From contig JACDQH010000001.1 in NCBI GenBank assembly GCA_018101195.1, positions 186,335-250,334 on the forward strand: 64,000 bases of DNA, given 5' to 3'. A model generated the notes under the pieces. That model ran no database searches. It was given only the letters and a program-made list of their open reading frames with translations, and was not told the DNA's origin. Source of the stretch: Rickettsiaceae bacterium H1 (GTDB lineage: Bacteria; Pseudomonadota; Alphaproteobacteria; Rickettsiales; Anaplasmataceae). Both the position numbers and the translations under genes were made by a program. Below, piece after piece: positions 26,232 through 35,469 of this stretch (position 1 is its first letter; each line of letters begins with the position of its first letter).

Positions 26232-27423
26232 TAAAAAACAGGAAGCTTATTGCTCGTTTTGCGGCAAGCACAAGGATGAAGTAGGTAAACTTGCTGCGGG
26301 AATAGGGGTATTTATTTGCAATGAATGTGTTAGGTTATGTGCCGATATTATTACCAGAGATGATGAAGAGTTAGTTAATATACCGGATGTCGTACGGGAT
26401 TTTAAGCCGATACAAATAAAAAATCATCTTGACGAATATATTATCAATCAAGACTCAGCAAAACGTATATTGTCAGTTGCCGTATACAATCACTATAAGC
26501 GTATTTTGTTTTTGAATAAGAATCACGATGTTGAAATATCCAAATCAAATATATTGTTAATCGGACCTACTGGTTGTGGGAAAACTTTATTTGCTAAAAC
26601 TTTAGCACAGTTGTTAAAAATTCCTTTTGCAGTTGTTGACGCTACTACCTTAACTGAGGCAGGTTACGTAGGGGAAGATGTAGAAAATATTTTGTTGAGA
26701 TTAATACAATCGGCAAATAATGATGTCAAATCAGCAGAAAAAGGAATTATTTACATAGATGAAATAGATAAAATAACACGTAAATCGGATAGTGCATCGA
26801 TTACTCGTGACGTATCTGGTGAAGGAGTACAACAAGCTTTATTAAAGATAATGGAAGGTACAACAGCTTCCGTTCCTCAACAAGGAGGTAGAAAACATCC
26901 GCAACAAGAATTTATGCAAATTAATACGGCAAATATTCTGTTTATTTGTGGAGGAGCATTTATTGGATTAGATGAAATAGTAAAAAATAGGAAACAGGGA
27001 AGTAATATTGGTTTTGAAGCTAATATTAACAAATTAAGTGCAAATGAAATATTACATAATATCGAACCAGTAGATTTAATTAAATTCGGTTTAATACCCG
27101 AATTTGTTGGTCGTCTTCCTGTGATTGCTATATTGGATGATTTGGATGAGAACTCACTTATTGAAGTTTTAACCAAACCGAAAAATGCTTTAATCAAGCA
27201 ATATCAAAAATTGTTTGAAATGGATAAGGTTAAATTGCATTTTTCTCATCAAGCATTGGTTGGCATCGCAAAAAAAGCAATAAAGAATAAAACTGGTGCC
27301 AGGGGATTACGTTCGATAATGGAATCATTATTGCTGGACTTTATGTTTGAAATTCCAAGTAATGATGAACTGAAAGAAATCAATATTACGAAAAAAATAA
27401 TAGAGGCTAAGAAAAACAATTAA
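26224..27423 (+). CDS. clpX: Clp protease ATPase subunit ClpX
   Basis: This AAA+ unfoldase has 399 residues. The N-terminal zinc finger uses Cys10, Cys13, Cys32 and Cys35. Walker A is GPTGCGKT (114-121) and Walker [11 protein letters not shown]. The pore loop is GYVGED, with sensor segments [12 protein letters not shown] and PEFVGRLPV. The C-terminal [12 protein letters not shown] completes the family pattern. It recognises substrates, including trans-translation-tagged proteins, and in alphaproteobacteria also CtrA. It is the last gene of tig-clpP-clpX and converges with the DUF5765-like gene. Confidence 0.96.
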   Translation: MSNKKQEAYCSFCGKHKDEVGKLAAGIGVFICNECVRLCADIITRDDEELVNIPDVVRDFKPIQIKNHLDEYIINQDSAKRILSVAVYNHYKRILFLNKNHDVEISKSNILLIGPTGCGKTLFAKTLAQLLKIPFAVVDATTLTEAGYVGEDVENILLRLIQSANNDVKSAEKGIIYIDEIDKITRKSDSASITRDVSGEGVQQALLKIMEGTTASVPQQGGRKHPQQEFMQINTANILFICGGAFIGLDEIVKNRKQGSNIGFEANINKLSANEILHNIEPVDLIKFGLIPEFVGRLPVIAILDDLDENSLIEVLTKPKNALIKQYQKLFEMDKVKLHFSHQALVGIAKKAIKNKTGARGLRSIMESLLLDFMFEIPSNDELKEINITKKIIEAKKNN

Positions 27424-27430
27424 ATAATAT

Positions 27431-28192
27431 TCACTGGTTTGTTTCTTTGTTAGCTTGATTATTTTTCCACAGAAACCATCGTTTCACATGTAAATATTCC
27501 TGTAACGGTGTTTTGATTGCAACAAGTAAAAGGCCAATAGATAATAAGCACCATATTGCTGGTGTTTCATTATTATTATTGCTTAACATATTAGATAAAA
27601 AAGGACCAACTGAATAGTGGTATAAGGTCATTTTCCATGATCCGTATATAATAGGTAAAATGAAAGCGACAATTGGGTAACTATAACCTGTTTTTAATAC
27701 GAATAGTAAGGGATTATCATTTTCTACAAAATAATTTCCAATAGAATTTACTGGTATTTCCCAAGCTATGTGCCATTCTCCCGATACAGAGCATAAATGC
27801 TTTCCGCATAAATCTCTTTTTATATTACATTCTCCTGACCAATCGAATGGATAAAGTTGTATTAGCATCAAAATAGATGAAACAAAGCAAAGGAAATATA
27901 CAAAATAAGATATTTTGTTTTTTATGTGGGAAGGTATAAAATACATTGACATTCCGTTGATGAAAAAAGGTTGAAAAACTATATGTAAGTAACTGAGTAA
28001 GGTCAAAACTTGATTCATCGGACTATTGCATTCGTCGATTACAATATAAGTAAATGCTTGAAGCAGTTCCATTAGTGAGAAGTATCCCAGTGTTATCCAA
28101 AGAGCATGGGGATATTTTTTATAAGCCGAATATAAAGTGGTACCAATACCAATAGATGCTAATACCGCAGAAGCTTCCCCATTCCAACACAT
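27431..28192 (-). CDS. DUF5765-like multi-pass membrane protein
   Basis: The 253-residue protein starts MCWNGEAS, the unusual N-terminal signature of a family of about seven-helix membrane proteins (DUF5765). Further landmarks are SLMELLQAFTYIVID, SYLHIVFQPFFINGM and a C-terminal WCLLSIGLLL helix. A cysteine-containing loop (CNIKRDLCGKHLC) lies between helices and is followed by SGEWHIAWEIP. No function is known for the family. It converges with clpX and is 61 bp downstream of the quinone oxidoreductase gene. Confidence 0.7.
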   Translation of the reverse strand: MCWNGEASAVLASIGIGTTLYSAYKKYPHALWITLGYFSLMELLQAFTYIVIDECNSPMNQVLTLLSYLHIVFQPFFINGMSMYFIPSHIKNKISYFVYFLCFVSSILMLIQLYPFDWSGECNIKRDLCGKHLCSVSGEWHIAWEIPVNSIGNYFVENDNPLLFVLKTGYSYPIVAFILPIIYGSWKMTLYHYSVGPFLSNMLSNNNNETPAIWCLLSIGLLLVAIKTPLQEYLHVKRWFLWKNNQANKETNQ

Positions 28193-28253
28193 AATAAAAT
28201 AATTTTATTTTAAAGATAATACTATAAAGTTTTATTGTTTAAGTAAAGTAAGT

Positions 28254-29210
28254 TTAGACTTTTATTATTAATTGCCCGTCTAAACTTTTCTTTTCCAAGT
28301 CTTTATGGGCTTGATCAATTTCATCTAAGTTGTAAATTTTTGCTATTTTCGGAGTTAAATACTTGCGTTTTACCATTTGAAATATTTCTTGTACCGTCAT
28401 ACCCATCTCAAATTGATTGGATTTATAGTGAAAAACCGAGGTATTAGTAAAAAATGTTGAACGTGATTTTAAGATTTTTGGATCAATGGGCGGTACCGAA
28501 CCTGATGTTTCATCGTATAAAACATATATTCCAAACATAGTAAGTACTTCGAAAGATAATTTACAAGTTTTTAAGCCTACCGAATCGTAAATAGCATTTA
28601 CTCCCCTTCCATTTGTGATTTCCATTATATTTTGCCTGCAATCTTCATCTTGATAATTAAGAGCATATTCACAGCCATTATTTAATGCTATTTCTGCTCT
28701 GTCATCGGAAGTTACTGTTCCGATGACCATTGCTTTTAAATAATCTGCCCATTGACATATTAATTGACCTATGTCGCTATCTGCATCATGCACTAAGATT
28801 GTTGAACTTGGTTGAACTATATATGCTCTTTTTAGTAAATAATGAGCTATCATTCCTTTAAATAATACTGCTGCTGCTATTTTGTCTTCAATATAATCCG
28901 GTATTCTGATCAGGTGTTTTGAGTCAATTATTCTTTTTTCATAATAAGTTCCATATAAGCTACAATATCCTACTCTATCTCCGGTTTTGAAATCGTTAAC
29001 TGATTCACCTATGTTTTCTATCTTACCAATTGCTTCTACTCCTAGGGTTGGTATTGTTTCACTGTTTATCAATCCTTTTTTTTTGTGAATATCGAAATAA
29101 TTTACTCCTAAAAACGTATTTGCAACCAATACTTCGGTGTCTTTTAGTTTAGATAATTTGACTTCGGTTTTCGCTATTACTCCATTTTGTTTTACTATTA
29201 TTGCTTTCAT
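28254..29210 (-). CDS. Zinc-independent quinone oxidoreductase (MDR family)
   Basis: The 318-residue protein follows the NADPH:quinone oxidoreductase pattern without zinc ligands: NYFDIHKKKGL, GVEAIGKIENIGESVNDFKTGDRVGYC, KGMIAHYLL, and a C-terminal NLDEIDQAHKDLEKKSLDGQLIIKV. The nucleotide-binding segment, usually AAAGGVG, reads HDADSDIGQLICQWADYLKAMVIG, so two glycines of the Rossmann turn are replaced. NADPH binding could be weakened. It lies 9 bp downstream of ygfZ on the same strand, so dsbA-like, ygfZ and this gene look like one operon. Confidence 0.8.
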   Translation of the reverse strand: MKAIIVKQNGVIAKTEVKLSKLKDTEVLVANTFLGVNYFDIHKKKGLINSETIPTLGVEAIGKIENIGESVNDFKTGDRVGYCSLYGTYYEKRIIDSKHLIRIPDYIEDKIAAAVLFKGMIAHYLLKRAYIVQPSSTILVHDADSDIGQLICQWADYLKAMVIGTVTSDDRAEIALNNGCEYALNYQDEDCRQNIMEITNGRGVNAIYDSVGLKTCKLSFEVLTMFGIYVLYDETSGSVPPIDPKILKSRSTFFTNTSVFHYKSNQFEMGMTVQEIFQMVKRKYLTPKIAKIYNLDEIDQAHKDLEKKSLDGQLIIKV

Positions 29211-29219
29211 AATATTGGT

Positions 29220-30011
29220 TTATATACCATGAATTTTAATTTTTGCTTCACTGGCAACAATATCTATTTTATGTTTGACAGCAGTTTTTGTTTCTTCGAT
29301 TTTCAGTAATGCCAAACCTATATTATTTATACTAGACCTTATTTCACCCAATTTATTATTTGTTTGGTCGAATATCTCGGTTCCATGATTCGGTAGTTTG
29401 TGATTAATATCACATTCTACCATAAAGAGTTTTTTGCGTATTATTCCTCTACTTATAGTTCGGGCTATTACTTCTTGTCCGACATAGCAGCCTTTGTTAG
29501 CATCGATTGCGTGTTTAATATTACTTTCGAATGGAAAAGATTTACCGTTTATTAAATCTTTTTTTCCATCAGGAATGATATTTTTTATTCGTGTAATTTC
29601 ATACCTGTCTACGTCATTTGAATTAGATAAAATTTCCTTACTTAATATTCTGTAACCCATGTTTTTGGAGCGACGATCGGTAAATTGAATTACTGTAGTC
29701 TTATTGATAGGAGTAAAACTTGAGTAAATTTTATATTCGGTTGATTTTAACGATACTTTTAAGCCGACTTTATATTTCTTCAATAGGTTTACTATATCAC
29801 TTGTGAATTCTTTTTCATAATCAATCAGTATTTGATTGTTATTCTTAATTAGAAAAAAATCATATAAGTACTTCCCCTGAGAGTTAAGCAGAAAAGTGTA
29901 AATGGGATGACTGGATAACTTATAGACGTCGTTAGTAATAACACCTTGTAAAAACTCGTATATGTCGGGGCCTTGTAATGAAAATGCCGCCCTATTATTC
30001 AGTAGTATCAC
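29220..30011 (-). CDS. ygfZ: YgfZ/IBA57-type folate-binding protein
   Basis: The protein contains the defining KGCYVGQEVIARTISRG motif (KGCYxGQE) of the YgfZ/IBA57 branch of the GcvT family. This branch helps mature [4Fe-4S] proteins. The FLQGVITNDV segment near the N-terminus is also conserved. The open frame extends to an ATG at 30041, but that would overlap the dsbA-like gene by 47 bp and add residues with no homology. The GTG at 30011 (VILLNNRAAFSLQG) fits the family start better and gives about 263 residues. It is in an operon with the dsbA-like gene upstream. Confidence 0.85.
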   Translation of the reverse strand: MILLNNRAAFSLQGPDIYEFLQGVITNDVYKLSSHPIYTFLLNSQGKYLYDFFLIKNNNQILIDYEKEFTSDIVNLLKKYKVGLKVSLKSTEYKIYSSFTPINKTTVIQFTDRRSKNMGYRILSKEILSNSNDVDRYEITRIKNIIPDGKKDLINGKSFPFESNIKHAIDANKGCYVGQEVIARTISRGIIRKKLFMVECDINHKLPNHGTEIFDQTNNKLGEIRSSINNIGLALLKIEETKTAVKHKIDIVASEAKIKIHGI

Positions 30012-30750
30012 ACTCGTCGATTGCCTGTTTAAGGCCTTCAATATTTGCGCCGATTATCACTTTATTACACACGATAAAAGAAGGCGTGCCTCCCATGCCT
30101 AAGTTGTAAAAAAGTTCTAAGCTGTCCTTTAAAAGATTATTGACATTTTTACTTTTCCATACTTCTTCAAAGTTAACTCTATCAATACCGATTTCCATTA
30201 CGATTTCTTTAATTAAATCTTCAGTATAAGGACCTTTATGCATTAATGCTTTTTTATGAAAATCAAAATATTTTTTTCTATCGATTAAATTAACTGCTAT
30301 TCCCGCTTTTGCTACGATTTCAGAGTTATTACCTAAAATTGGTATTTCTCTAAATGTAAAAAGAACATCTTTATCTTTTGTTATAGTTTCGATGGCACTT
30401 CCGGCTTGTTTACAATGACCGCAAGCATAATCGAAAAATTCAACAACTTTAACTTTATTGTTACTACCTATGGTCGGGTAAGAATTGTCATAGATTTTTT
30501 CTATATTTTTTTCTATGGCATTATTAACTTTTTTGATGAAAGCTTGTCTTGTTTCCTCTTCTTGTTTTACACTGTAATTTCTCAAGGACGACATAATTTG
30601 ATCAGGATGATCTTCAATATAATTTTTTACCAAGCCATATATACGATCGTCATCATAAGAAATGGTATTTTTATTTTTTGCTATCCAATCACTAATAAAA
30701 GGAAAGGAAGCTACCAAAACCATAATAATAAGTAATACTACGATTTTCAT
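29995..30750 (-). CDS. DsbA-family thiol-disulfide protein
   Basis: The 251-residue protein has an N-terminal hydrophobic signal/anchor (VVLLIIMVLVASFPF) and a helical region. A thioredoxin-fold domain follows, with the redox motif CGHC at Cys110-Cys113 (FFDYACGHCKQAG), the REIPILGNNS insertion typical of Com1/DsbA-like proteins of intracellular bacteria, and the cis-Pro loop GGTPSFIV. It probably oxidises or isomerises disulfides in the periplasm. Likely clients include the Cys-rich VirB6-like protein of this window. It overlaps the start region of ygfZ. Confidence 0.9.
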   Translation of the reverse strand: MKIVVLLIIMVLVASFPFISDWIAKNKNTISYDDDRIYGLVKNYIEDHPDQIMSSLRNYSVKQEEETRQAFIKKVNNAIEKNIEKIYDNSYPTIGSNNKVKVVEFFDYACGHCKQAGSAIETITKDKDVLFTFREIPILGNNSEIVAKAGIAVNLIDRKKYFDFHKKALMHKGPYTEDLIKEIVMEIGIDRVNFEEVWKSKNVNNLLKDSLELFYNLGMGGTPSFIVCNKVIIGANIEGLKQAIDECDTTE

Positions 30751-30774
30751 GTTTTACGTCCAAGGCCTTACTGA

Positions 30775-31053
30775 TTAATTTATTTCATCTTTGATATTTT
30801 TACTCATACTGAACTTTATTCTCTTATGAGAAGGTTTTTTGATTAACTGTTTAGTTTGCGGGTTACGGTAAGTAGTAGCTTTTCTTGTCGTTAAGGATAA
30901 AGTACCAATGTTAGCTAACCTAACGGTTTCTCCCCTTTTTAGGGAATTGAACATACATTCCACTACGGAATTATATATTTTGACAGCATCTGATTTTTTT
31001 ATTGATAAATCATTTGAATTAACAATAGCGTTAACAACATCTTCTCTTTTCAT
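30775..31053 (-). CDS. HU-family DNA-binding protein
   Basis: The 92-residue protein has the HU/IHF fold: MKREDVVNAIVNS helix, GETVRLANIGTLSLTTRKATTYRNPQTKQLIKKPSHKRIKFSMSKNIKD beta arms and C-terminal helix. An upstream in-frame ATG at 31113 would add 20 residues without homology. The ATG at 31053 has an AAAGGAG ribosome site and is preferred. HU-type proteins compact and bend DNA; the arm sequence RNPQT is typical. Whether it is HU or an IHF subunit cannot be fixed by eye. Confidence 0.88.
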   Translation of the reverse strand: MKREDVVNAIVNSNDLSIKKSDAVKIYNSVVECMFNSLKRGETVRLANIGTLSLTTRKATTYRNPQTKQLIKKPSHKRIKFSMSKNIKDEIN

Positions 31054-31228
31054 CACGATAACTCCTTTAGCTATATAAATCGAGAGGTTATGTGATAAAT
31101 TGCTACAAATCAAGAGATATTTTTAATTAAATACGTAAAAAACTTATTTTCGGTAATTTATTTTACATATCGTGTTTATAAATACGCCTTACGGTTGATA
31201 TTTTTTAGATGGAAATTAATAATTTTCT

Positions 31229-32416
31229 CTATTCTCTTCGTAAAATTTTTGCAGGTTCTTGTTTTGTTGCTTGTATCGAAGGTAAAACGGCAGCCAGTAA
31301 TGATAATGTCAATGACATGCTGCTAATTTTTATAATATCAGTAATCATTATTAATGACGGGATTTTATTGAAAAAGTATATTAACGGGTTAAATAGTTGT
31401 ATTCCTGACAAGCTCTCCAACAATATTTTTATTTCTTCTATGTTGTTTATAAATACCACTCCTAGAATTAATCCGGAAATAGTACCGATTAATCCGATAC
31501 TGCCTCCGCATATAAAGAAAATTCTCATTATGCTGCTGCGGGTGGCACCAATAGTGCGTAAAATGGCAATAGCGGCCTTTTTATTTTGTACTAACATTAT
31601 TAAACTCGAGATAATATTAAATGATGCTACTAGAATAATCATAGTGAGAATGAGAAACATTACGGTTTTTTCTATTTCTAGTGCTTCCAGATATCCTCCT
31701 CTTTCTTTCCAGCTGGTTGTGGAAATATTGAATTCATCCTCTATTTTTTGTGCTAATAATTCTGCTTCTTCGGGATTTTCCATATGAATGTCAACGCTAT
31801 TTATATTGTTATAATGGAAAAATTCTTTTGCTATGTCAATCGGCATGTAGACTATTATATTATCATATTCGAACATGCCGAATTCAAATATTCCAGCGAT
31901 AGTGAAAGTTTTCATTTTAGGAATATTGCCCATCATAGTAACCACGTGTTGTGTTGATAATAAATCAACCTTATCTCCTATTTTTACCGCGAGATTATCA
32001 GATAATTTTTTCCCTATTAATATTCCGTTATGAAAATCACTAAATTTGCCGCTTATTATTTTTTTTTCGATATTTTGTAAATGATGAGCTTCGACTCCGC
32101 GAATGAGAACACCTGAATTACTGTGCTTTGAGCTAATCATAGCTTGATTGCTAATAGTCGGAATTATTTTTTTTATTTTCTGATTATTTTGCAAATTTTT
32201 AATTATGTTTTGGTCAATTTTACCATATATTGTAATATGACCGTTGATATTGGTAATGCCATTAATTAATTCAGCACGAAAACCGTTCATAACCGCTGTG
32301 GTCACAGTTAAAGTAGCTACGCCCAAAGTAATTCCTATTAATGAAAACAATGCCGTCACACCTGCTGCTCCTTTGGGACGCAAATAATGTAAAGCAATTA
32401 AAAACTCAAACCACAT
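31229..32416 (-). CDS. Lipoprotein-releasing ABC transporter permease LolC/LolE
   Basis: The 395-residue protein has one N-terminal membrane segment, a large periplasmic domain (about 45-265), and three C-terminal segments, as in LolC/LolE. The start WFEFLIALHYLRPKGAAGVTALFSLIGITLGVATL is highly characteristic, and SSLIMLVQNKKAAIAILRTIGATRSSIMRIFFI is the cytoplasmic loop that contacts LolD. LolCDE extracts lipoproteins from the inner membrane for delivery to the outer membrane. No lolD is adjacent. Confidence 0.92.
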   Translation of the reverse strand: MWFEFLIALHYLRPKGAAGVTALFSLIGITLGVATLTVTTAVMNGFRAELINGITNINGHITIYGKIDQNIIKNLQNNQKIKKIIPTISNQAMISSKHSNSGVLIRGVEAHHLQNIEKKIISGKFSDFHNGILIGKKLSDNLAVKIGDKVDLLSTQHVVTMMGNIPKMKTFTIAGIFEFGMFEYDNIIVYMPIDIAKEFFHYNNINSVDIHMENPEEAELLAQKIEDEFNISTTSWKERGGYLEALEIEKTVMFLILTMIILVASFNIISSLIMLVQNKKAAIAILRTIGATRSSIMRIFFICGGSIGLIGTISGLILGVVFINNIEEIKILLESLSGIQLFNPLIYFFNKIPSLIMITDIIKISSMSLTLSLLAAVLPSIQATKQEPAKILRRE

Positions 32417-32509
32417 AGAAATTATAATATTATATCGAAATTAATCCTAAACAATAATTAGTTTTATCTACTTTAATTTGCTTTATTAATACAATTAAAT
32501 TATTAAAGA

Positions 32510-33067
32510 TTACATGATACCATAATTATTCTCACTTCGCACAATGGGATAATTTTGGTAATCTTCTAGTTGAAAATGCCACCATTCGGTTTCTATTGCT
32601 GTAAAACCGGATGTTATCATAATTCCCTTAAGGATCAGTCTGTTAAGTAATGCATCGGAAGATATATCTTTATAATTTGTTGAAAATGACGCTTTTAACA
32701 TAGAATCAACTTCTGTTCCCATATCTAATTCTTTTCCGTTGCAATCAACCAAAGTTAGATCTAACGCTATTCCTCTACAATGAGTAAGCGGAGCATTTTC
32801 GTAATTCGGATTTGATACGTAATTTTCATCCGGCAAGTAATCCCATAATTCGTGTTGAGCCTTTATTGGCCTAAAACCGTCGTAAATTTTTAATTTGTAA
32901 TTGATTTTTTCCGCTATATCGATAGCAATTTTTAATTTATTTGCTGCTTCTTCATGTAATAAACAAACTGGTTTTTTATATATTTGTGTATTGGTGAAGT
33001 TATTTTTGGTAGCATAAATAATATTTAAGATTAAATTAAAAGATTTTTCATTTATTTTTACCAACAT
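32510..33067 (-). CDS. D-Ala-D-Ala dipeptidase, VanX/DdpX-like
   Basis: The 185-residue zinc peptidase has YDGFRPIKAQHELW (Arg66 region), the zinc motif HCRGIALD (His96, Asp103) and the catalytic/zinc EWWH (Glu161, His164), the set that defines VanX-type dipeptidases. The usual S-x-H before the zinc His reads T-H-C. The enzyme hydrolyses the D-Ala-D-Ala dipeptide. In intracellular bacteria it more likely scavenges D-Ala from murein precursors or turnover than confers vancomycin resistance. A ddl gene for the opposing reaction is at 43-44 kb. No signal peptide is visible. Confidence 0.88.
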   Translation of the reverse strand: MLVKINEKSFNLILNIIYATKNNFTNTQIYKKPVCLLHEEAANKLKIAIDIAEKINYKLKIYDGFRPIKAQHELWDYLPDENYVSNPNYENAPLTHCRGIALDLTLVDCNGKELDMGTEVDSMLKASFSTNYKDISSDALLNRLILKGIMITSGFTAIETEWWHFQLEDYQNYPIVRSENNYGIM

Positions 33068-33179
33068 TTGTAACTCGTTTATATTAAAAAATATGTTTAT
33101 ATCGTGTTACTTTCAAGTGTATTTTAGAAATTATTAAACTGTCCTTTCTAGTAATGAGTATAAATAAAAAAAAATAAAA

Positions 33180-33614
33180 ATGTTTGCGGAAGGAGAAAGG
33201 AGGTTTACGAATTTACTCTGCGAGTATTGGAATGAGCTGAGAGGAGATAGAGCTTACCCCGACTTGAGAGAGGTAAATCGAGACCATTTAAGTGATGTAT
33301 GGGATTACTGTTTTATAGTAAAATATGTCGACAACAAGTATAAAGTTGTTCATATTGGTGAAGGAATTAAAGACGCTTACGAATCTGATTTGAATATTGC
33401 GAGTGATGCACCGATAATACAATTTGATAACATAGAAAATATCGAATGTTACTTAGAAGAAGTTTTAGAAAGCGGAGAAGCAGTAATAGAGGAGTCTGAG
33501 TGTTATGATCTTAAAGGAAATAAAATTAAATTTAGGCAATGTTTTCTTCCTTTAGGAAAAAATGAAGAGATGGTCGATGGTGTTATAGGCGCATTGCGTT
33601 ACAAAATTGTTTAA
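33180..33614 (+). CDS. PAS-domain protein (PAS_5-like)
   Basis: The 144-residue protein matches the alphaproteobacterial PAS_5-like family: an N-terminal LLCEYWNELRGDRAYPDLREV pattern followed by a single PAS fold ending GVIGALRYKIV. No kinase, cyclase or HTH domain is attached. Such proteins are presumed small sensors or adaptors. It is a lone plus-strand gene among minus-strand neighbours, with only 2 bp to the converging methyltransferase. The ligand is unknown. Confidence 0.72.
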   Translation: MFAEGERRFTNLLCEYWNELRGDRAYPDLREVNRDHLSDVWDYCFIVKYVDNKYKVVHIGEGIKDAYESDLNIASDAPIIQFDNIENIECYLEEVLESGEAVIEESECYDLKGNKIKFRQCFLPLGKNEEMVDGVIGALRYKIV

Positions 33615-33616
33615 CT

Positions 33617-34186
33617 TTAAGCTTTCACAGGAATTGTTATATTGTTTATGTTTTCTGTTCTTTGTTCGGGTACCTTTTCTGCCGTAATTACACTGACGAT
33701 ACCGGGAATAGATTTATAGAGTTGTAGTATATTATTCGTGTTATTTGTAATGAATAAGTTTTTTTTCAATAGGTGTTTGAAGTAAATTATCGATTTTCCT
33801 GGTTTTAATATTTGGTCGCATTGTGAAATATTTGCATACAAGTTGGGAAAGATGAAAATTACTTTCCCATTTGGTCGTAAGATCCTATAAATTTCTTGTA
33901 ACAGCGGTTTTTCTTGATTGCCGTGTTCAATTGTGTGAATAATTATTACTACATCCACAGATTTTTTTGCTATTGGCAGCATATTTTCATGAGCGGAGAC
34001 AGTCCCTTTGACTAAACCTTGTTTTGCGGGTATTATTGTTTTGATTTTTTCCAGCTGATTATAACCGATACATAAGGTTAGTTTGTCGTTTAAATATTCT
34101 ACCAATGATTTTTTAATTTCCTGATTAAACCTTTTTCCTGTTTCTGTTTCGTAAAATTTTTGTATTAAACTTATGTTAATCCACAT
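33617..34186 (-). CDS. SAM-dependent methyltransferase-like protein (alphaproteobacterial FYxTxxG type)
   Basis: The 189-residue protein begins with the QKFYETETGKRFNQEIKKSL pattern common to an alphaproteobacterial group of class I methyltransferase-like proteins. It retains the region IIHTIEHGNQEKPLLQEIYRILRPNGKVIFIFPN. The first SAM motif (normally G.G.G) reads LTLCIGYNQLEK, so the cofactor loop is poor and activity is uncertain. At about 190 residues it is shorter than homologues. It overlaps the upstream methyltransferase by 11 bp. The substrate is unknown. Confidence 0.68.
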   Translation of the reverse strand: MWINISLIQKFYETETGKRFNQEIKKSLVEYLNDKLTLCIGYNQLEKIKTIIPAKQGLVKGTVSAHENMLPIAKKSVDVVIIIHTIEHGNQEKPLLQEIYRILRPNGKVIFIFPNLYANISQCDQILKPGKSIIYFKHLLKKNLFITNNTNNILQLYKSIPGIVSVITAEKVPEQRTENINNITIPVKA

Positions 34187-34937
34187 CTTTCATCCCGGTA
34201 ATGGTTACTATTTCAAATGTTGCCGGTATTAAACCGTTTTCGTCGACAAATTTTTTTTTATATCGTTTTTTTATATCATTAATTTTAGTTTTTGTGATTA
34301 AAGTTTTTTTCATTTGTGTTAGTGCGTTTGTTTCTCCTGTATAGCGTAAATCGTCAAATAATCCTTCGATGTTTTTGTACTTAATGATTAAATTTTCAGT
34401 ATCTGCAACCGACATGTAGAATCCGGCTCTTTGCATAAGCTTTCCGGCATCTTTAACATCTATAAATGGATAGACCATGGGACTAATTTCTTTTTCCATA
34501 ACAGATTGCTTTAATTCACGTAAAGTGTTCGGACCGAATAATGTAGCGATAAAAATACCTTCTTTTTTTAGAATATTATAAATTTGAATTAATGTACCAG
34601 GTAAATCGTTTATTCTGTGTAAAGTAGCAACACTTATTATTCCGTCAAAAGATTCTGATTTAAATGGAATAAATTCTTCGTCTAACGTAACGTTTATTCC
34701 GCTAGTATTGCGCAACATGCTCTCCGATAAATCAGAATTAATTACTTTGTCGTATTGGGAAAATAATTTTAATAATTGTCCGGTATGTGCACCCAGATTT
34801 AATAAAAAATCAAACTTATTATGAAAGCGATCGGAAATTAATTTGTATATTTGAGTGATAATAAAGTCATGTTTATCGATTTTATTTGCTGCTCTGTTAC
34901 GATGAAATTTTATTGCTCTGCGATTAAAAATTCGCAC
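34176..34937 (-). CDS. NDUFAF5/BioC-like methyltransferase
   Basis: The 253-residue class I methyltransferase starts IFNRRAIKFHRNRAA, the diagnostic N-terminus of the alphaproteobacterial relatives of NDUFAF5, the complex I assembly hydroxylase/methyltransferase family. The SAM motif is LLNLGAHTGQLLKLF, and GIISVATLHRINDLPGTLIQIYNILKKEGIFIA follows. GPNTLRELKQS and MQRAGFYM are also shared with this family. The same family is often annotated as BioC (malonyl-ACP methyltransferase); with bioA present a biotin role is possible. The window also holds two complex I accessory subunits, so an assembly role is equally plausible. Confidence 0.78.
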   Translation of the reverse strand: MRIFNRRAIKFHRNRAANKIDKHDFIITQIYKLISDRFHNKFDFLLNLGAHTGQLLKLFSQYDKVINSDLSESMLRNTSGINVTLDEEFIPFKSESFDGIISVATLHRINDLPGTLIQIYNILKKEGIFIATLFGPNTLRELKQSVMEKEISPMVYPFIDVKDAGKLMQRAGFYMSVADTENLIIKYKNIEGLFDDLRYTGETNALTQMKKTLITKTKINDIKKRYKKKFVDENGLIPATFEIVTITGMKDVD

Positions 34938-34941
34938 TTAA

Positions 34942-35418
34942 TTAGTTGAATTCTATTTGTAAGATTTTGTATACTGTTTCCCCTTTTGGTGTTTTGACTT
35001 CAACGTAATTACCTACTTTTTTATTGATTAAAGCCTTTCCAAGCGGTGCATTAACAGGTAATAACATATTTTCTATATCTGCTTCGTATTCTCCAACTAG
35101 CTTGTAAGTTATTGTTTCATCATTATTTACATTATGTAAAGTGATTGTAGCTCCGAATTTTATAACATCTCCGGATAAAGAAGATACGTCTATAATTTTT
35201 GCAGCCACAACTTTAGCTTCCAAATTACTGATTTTACTTTCAATTAATCCTTGTTTTTCTTTTGCAGCATGATACTCAGCATTTTCTGAGAGATCTCCAT
35301 GTTTTCTCGCTTCTGCGATCGCTTTAATAATTTTCGGTCTTTCATTGGTTTTAAGATCAAGTAGTTCTTGCTCTAATTTAGCAAATCCCTCTTTAGTTAT
35401 CGGTACTGTGTTTGCCAT
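34942..35418 (-). CDS. greA: Transcription elongation factor GreA
   Basis: GreA stimulates transcript cleavage by backtracked RNA polymerase. The 158-residue protein has the N-terminal coiled coil (FAKLEQELLDLKTNERPKIIKAIAEARKHGDLSENAEYHAAKEKQGL) with the acidic tip DLSENAEY. The C-terminal FKBP-like domain ends NAPLGKALINKKVGNYVEVKTPKG. Length and motifs are standard. It lies 4 bp upstream of the NDUFAF5-like gene and 51 bp after pyrB. Confidence 0.96.
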   Translation of the reverse strand: MANTVPITKEGFAKLEQELLDLKTNERPKIIKAIAEARKHGDLSENAEYHAAKEKQGLIESKISNLEAKVVAAKIIDVSSLSGDVIKFGATITLHNVNNDETITYKLVGEYEADIENMLLPVNAPLGKALINKKVGNYVEVKTPKGETVYKILQIEFN

Positions 35419-35469
35419 AATTATTACTTATTTCTAGTTATTATTAACCTATATTTTTGCAAAGTAAAG

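Noticed and set aside
26877..27197. 106-codon minus-strand frame
   Set aside because: It is the complement of clpX.
31209..31787. Open frame of 192 codons on the plus strand
   Set aside because: It is antisense to the well-conserved lolC/E gene and has no protein-like features of its own.
32510..33067. Vancomycin-resistance interpretation of the VanX-like gene
   Set aside because: No vanH or vanA-type ligase accompanies it and intracellular bacteria use such enzymes for D-Ala turnover.
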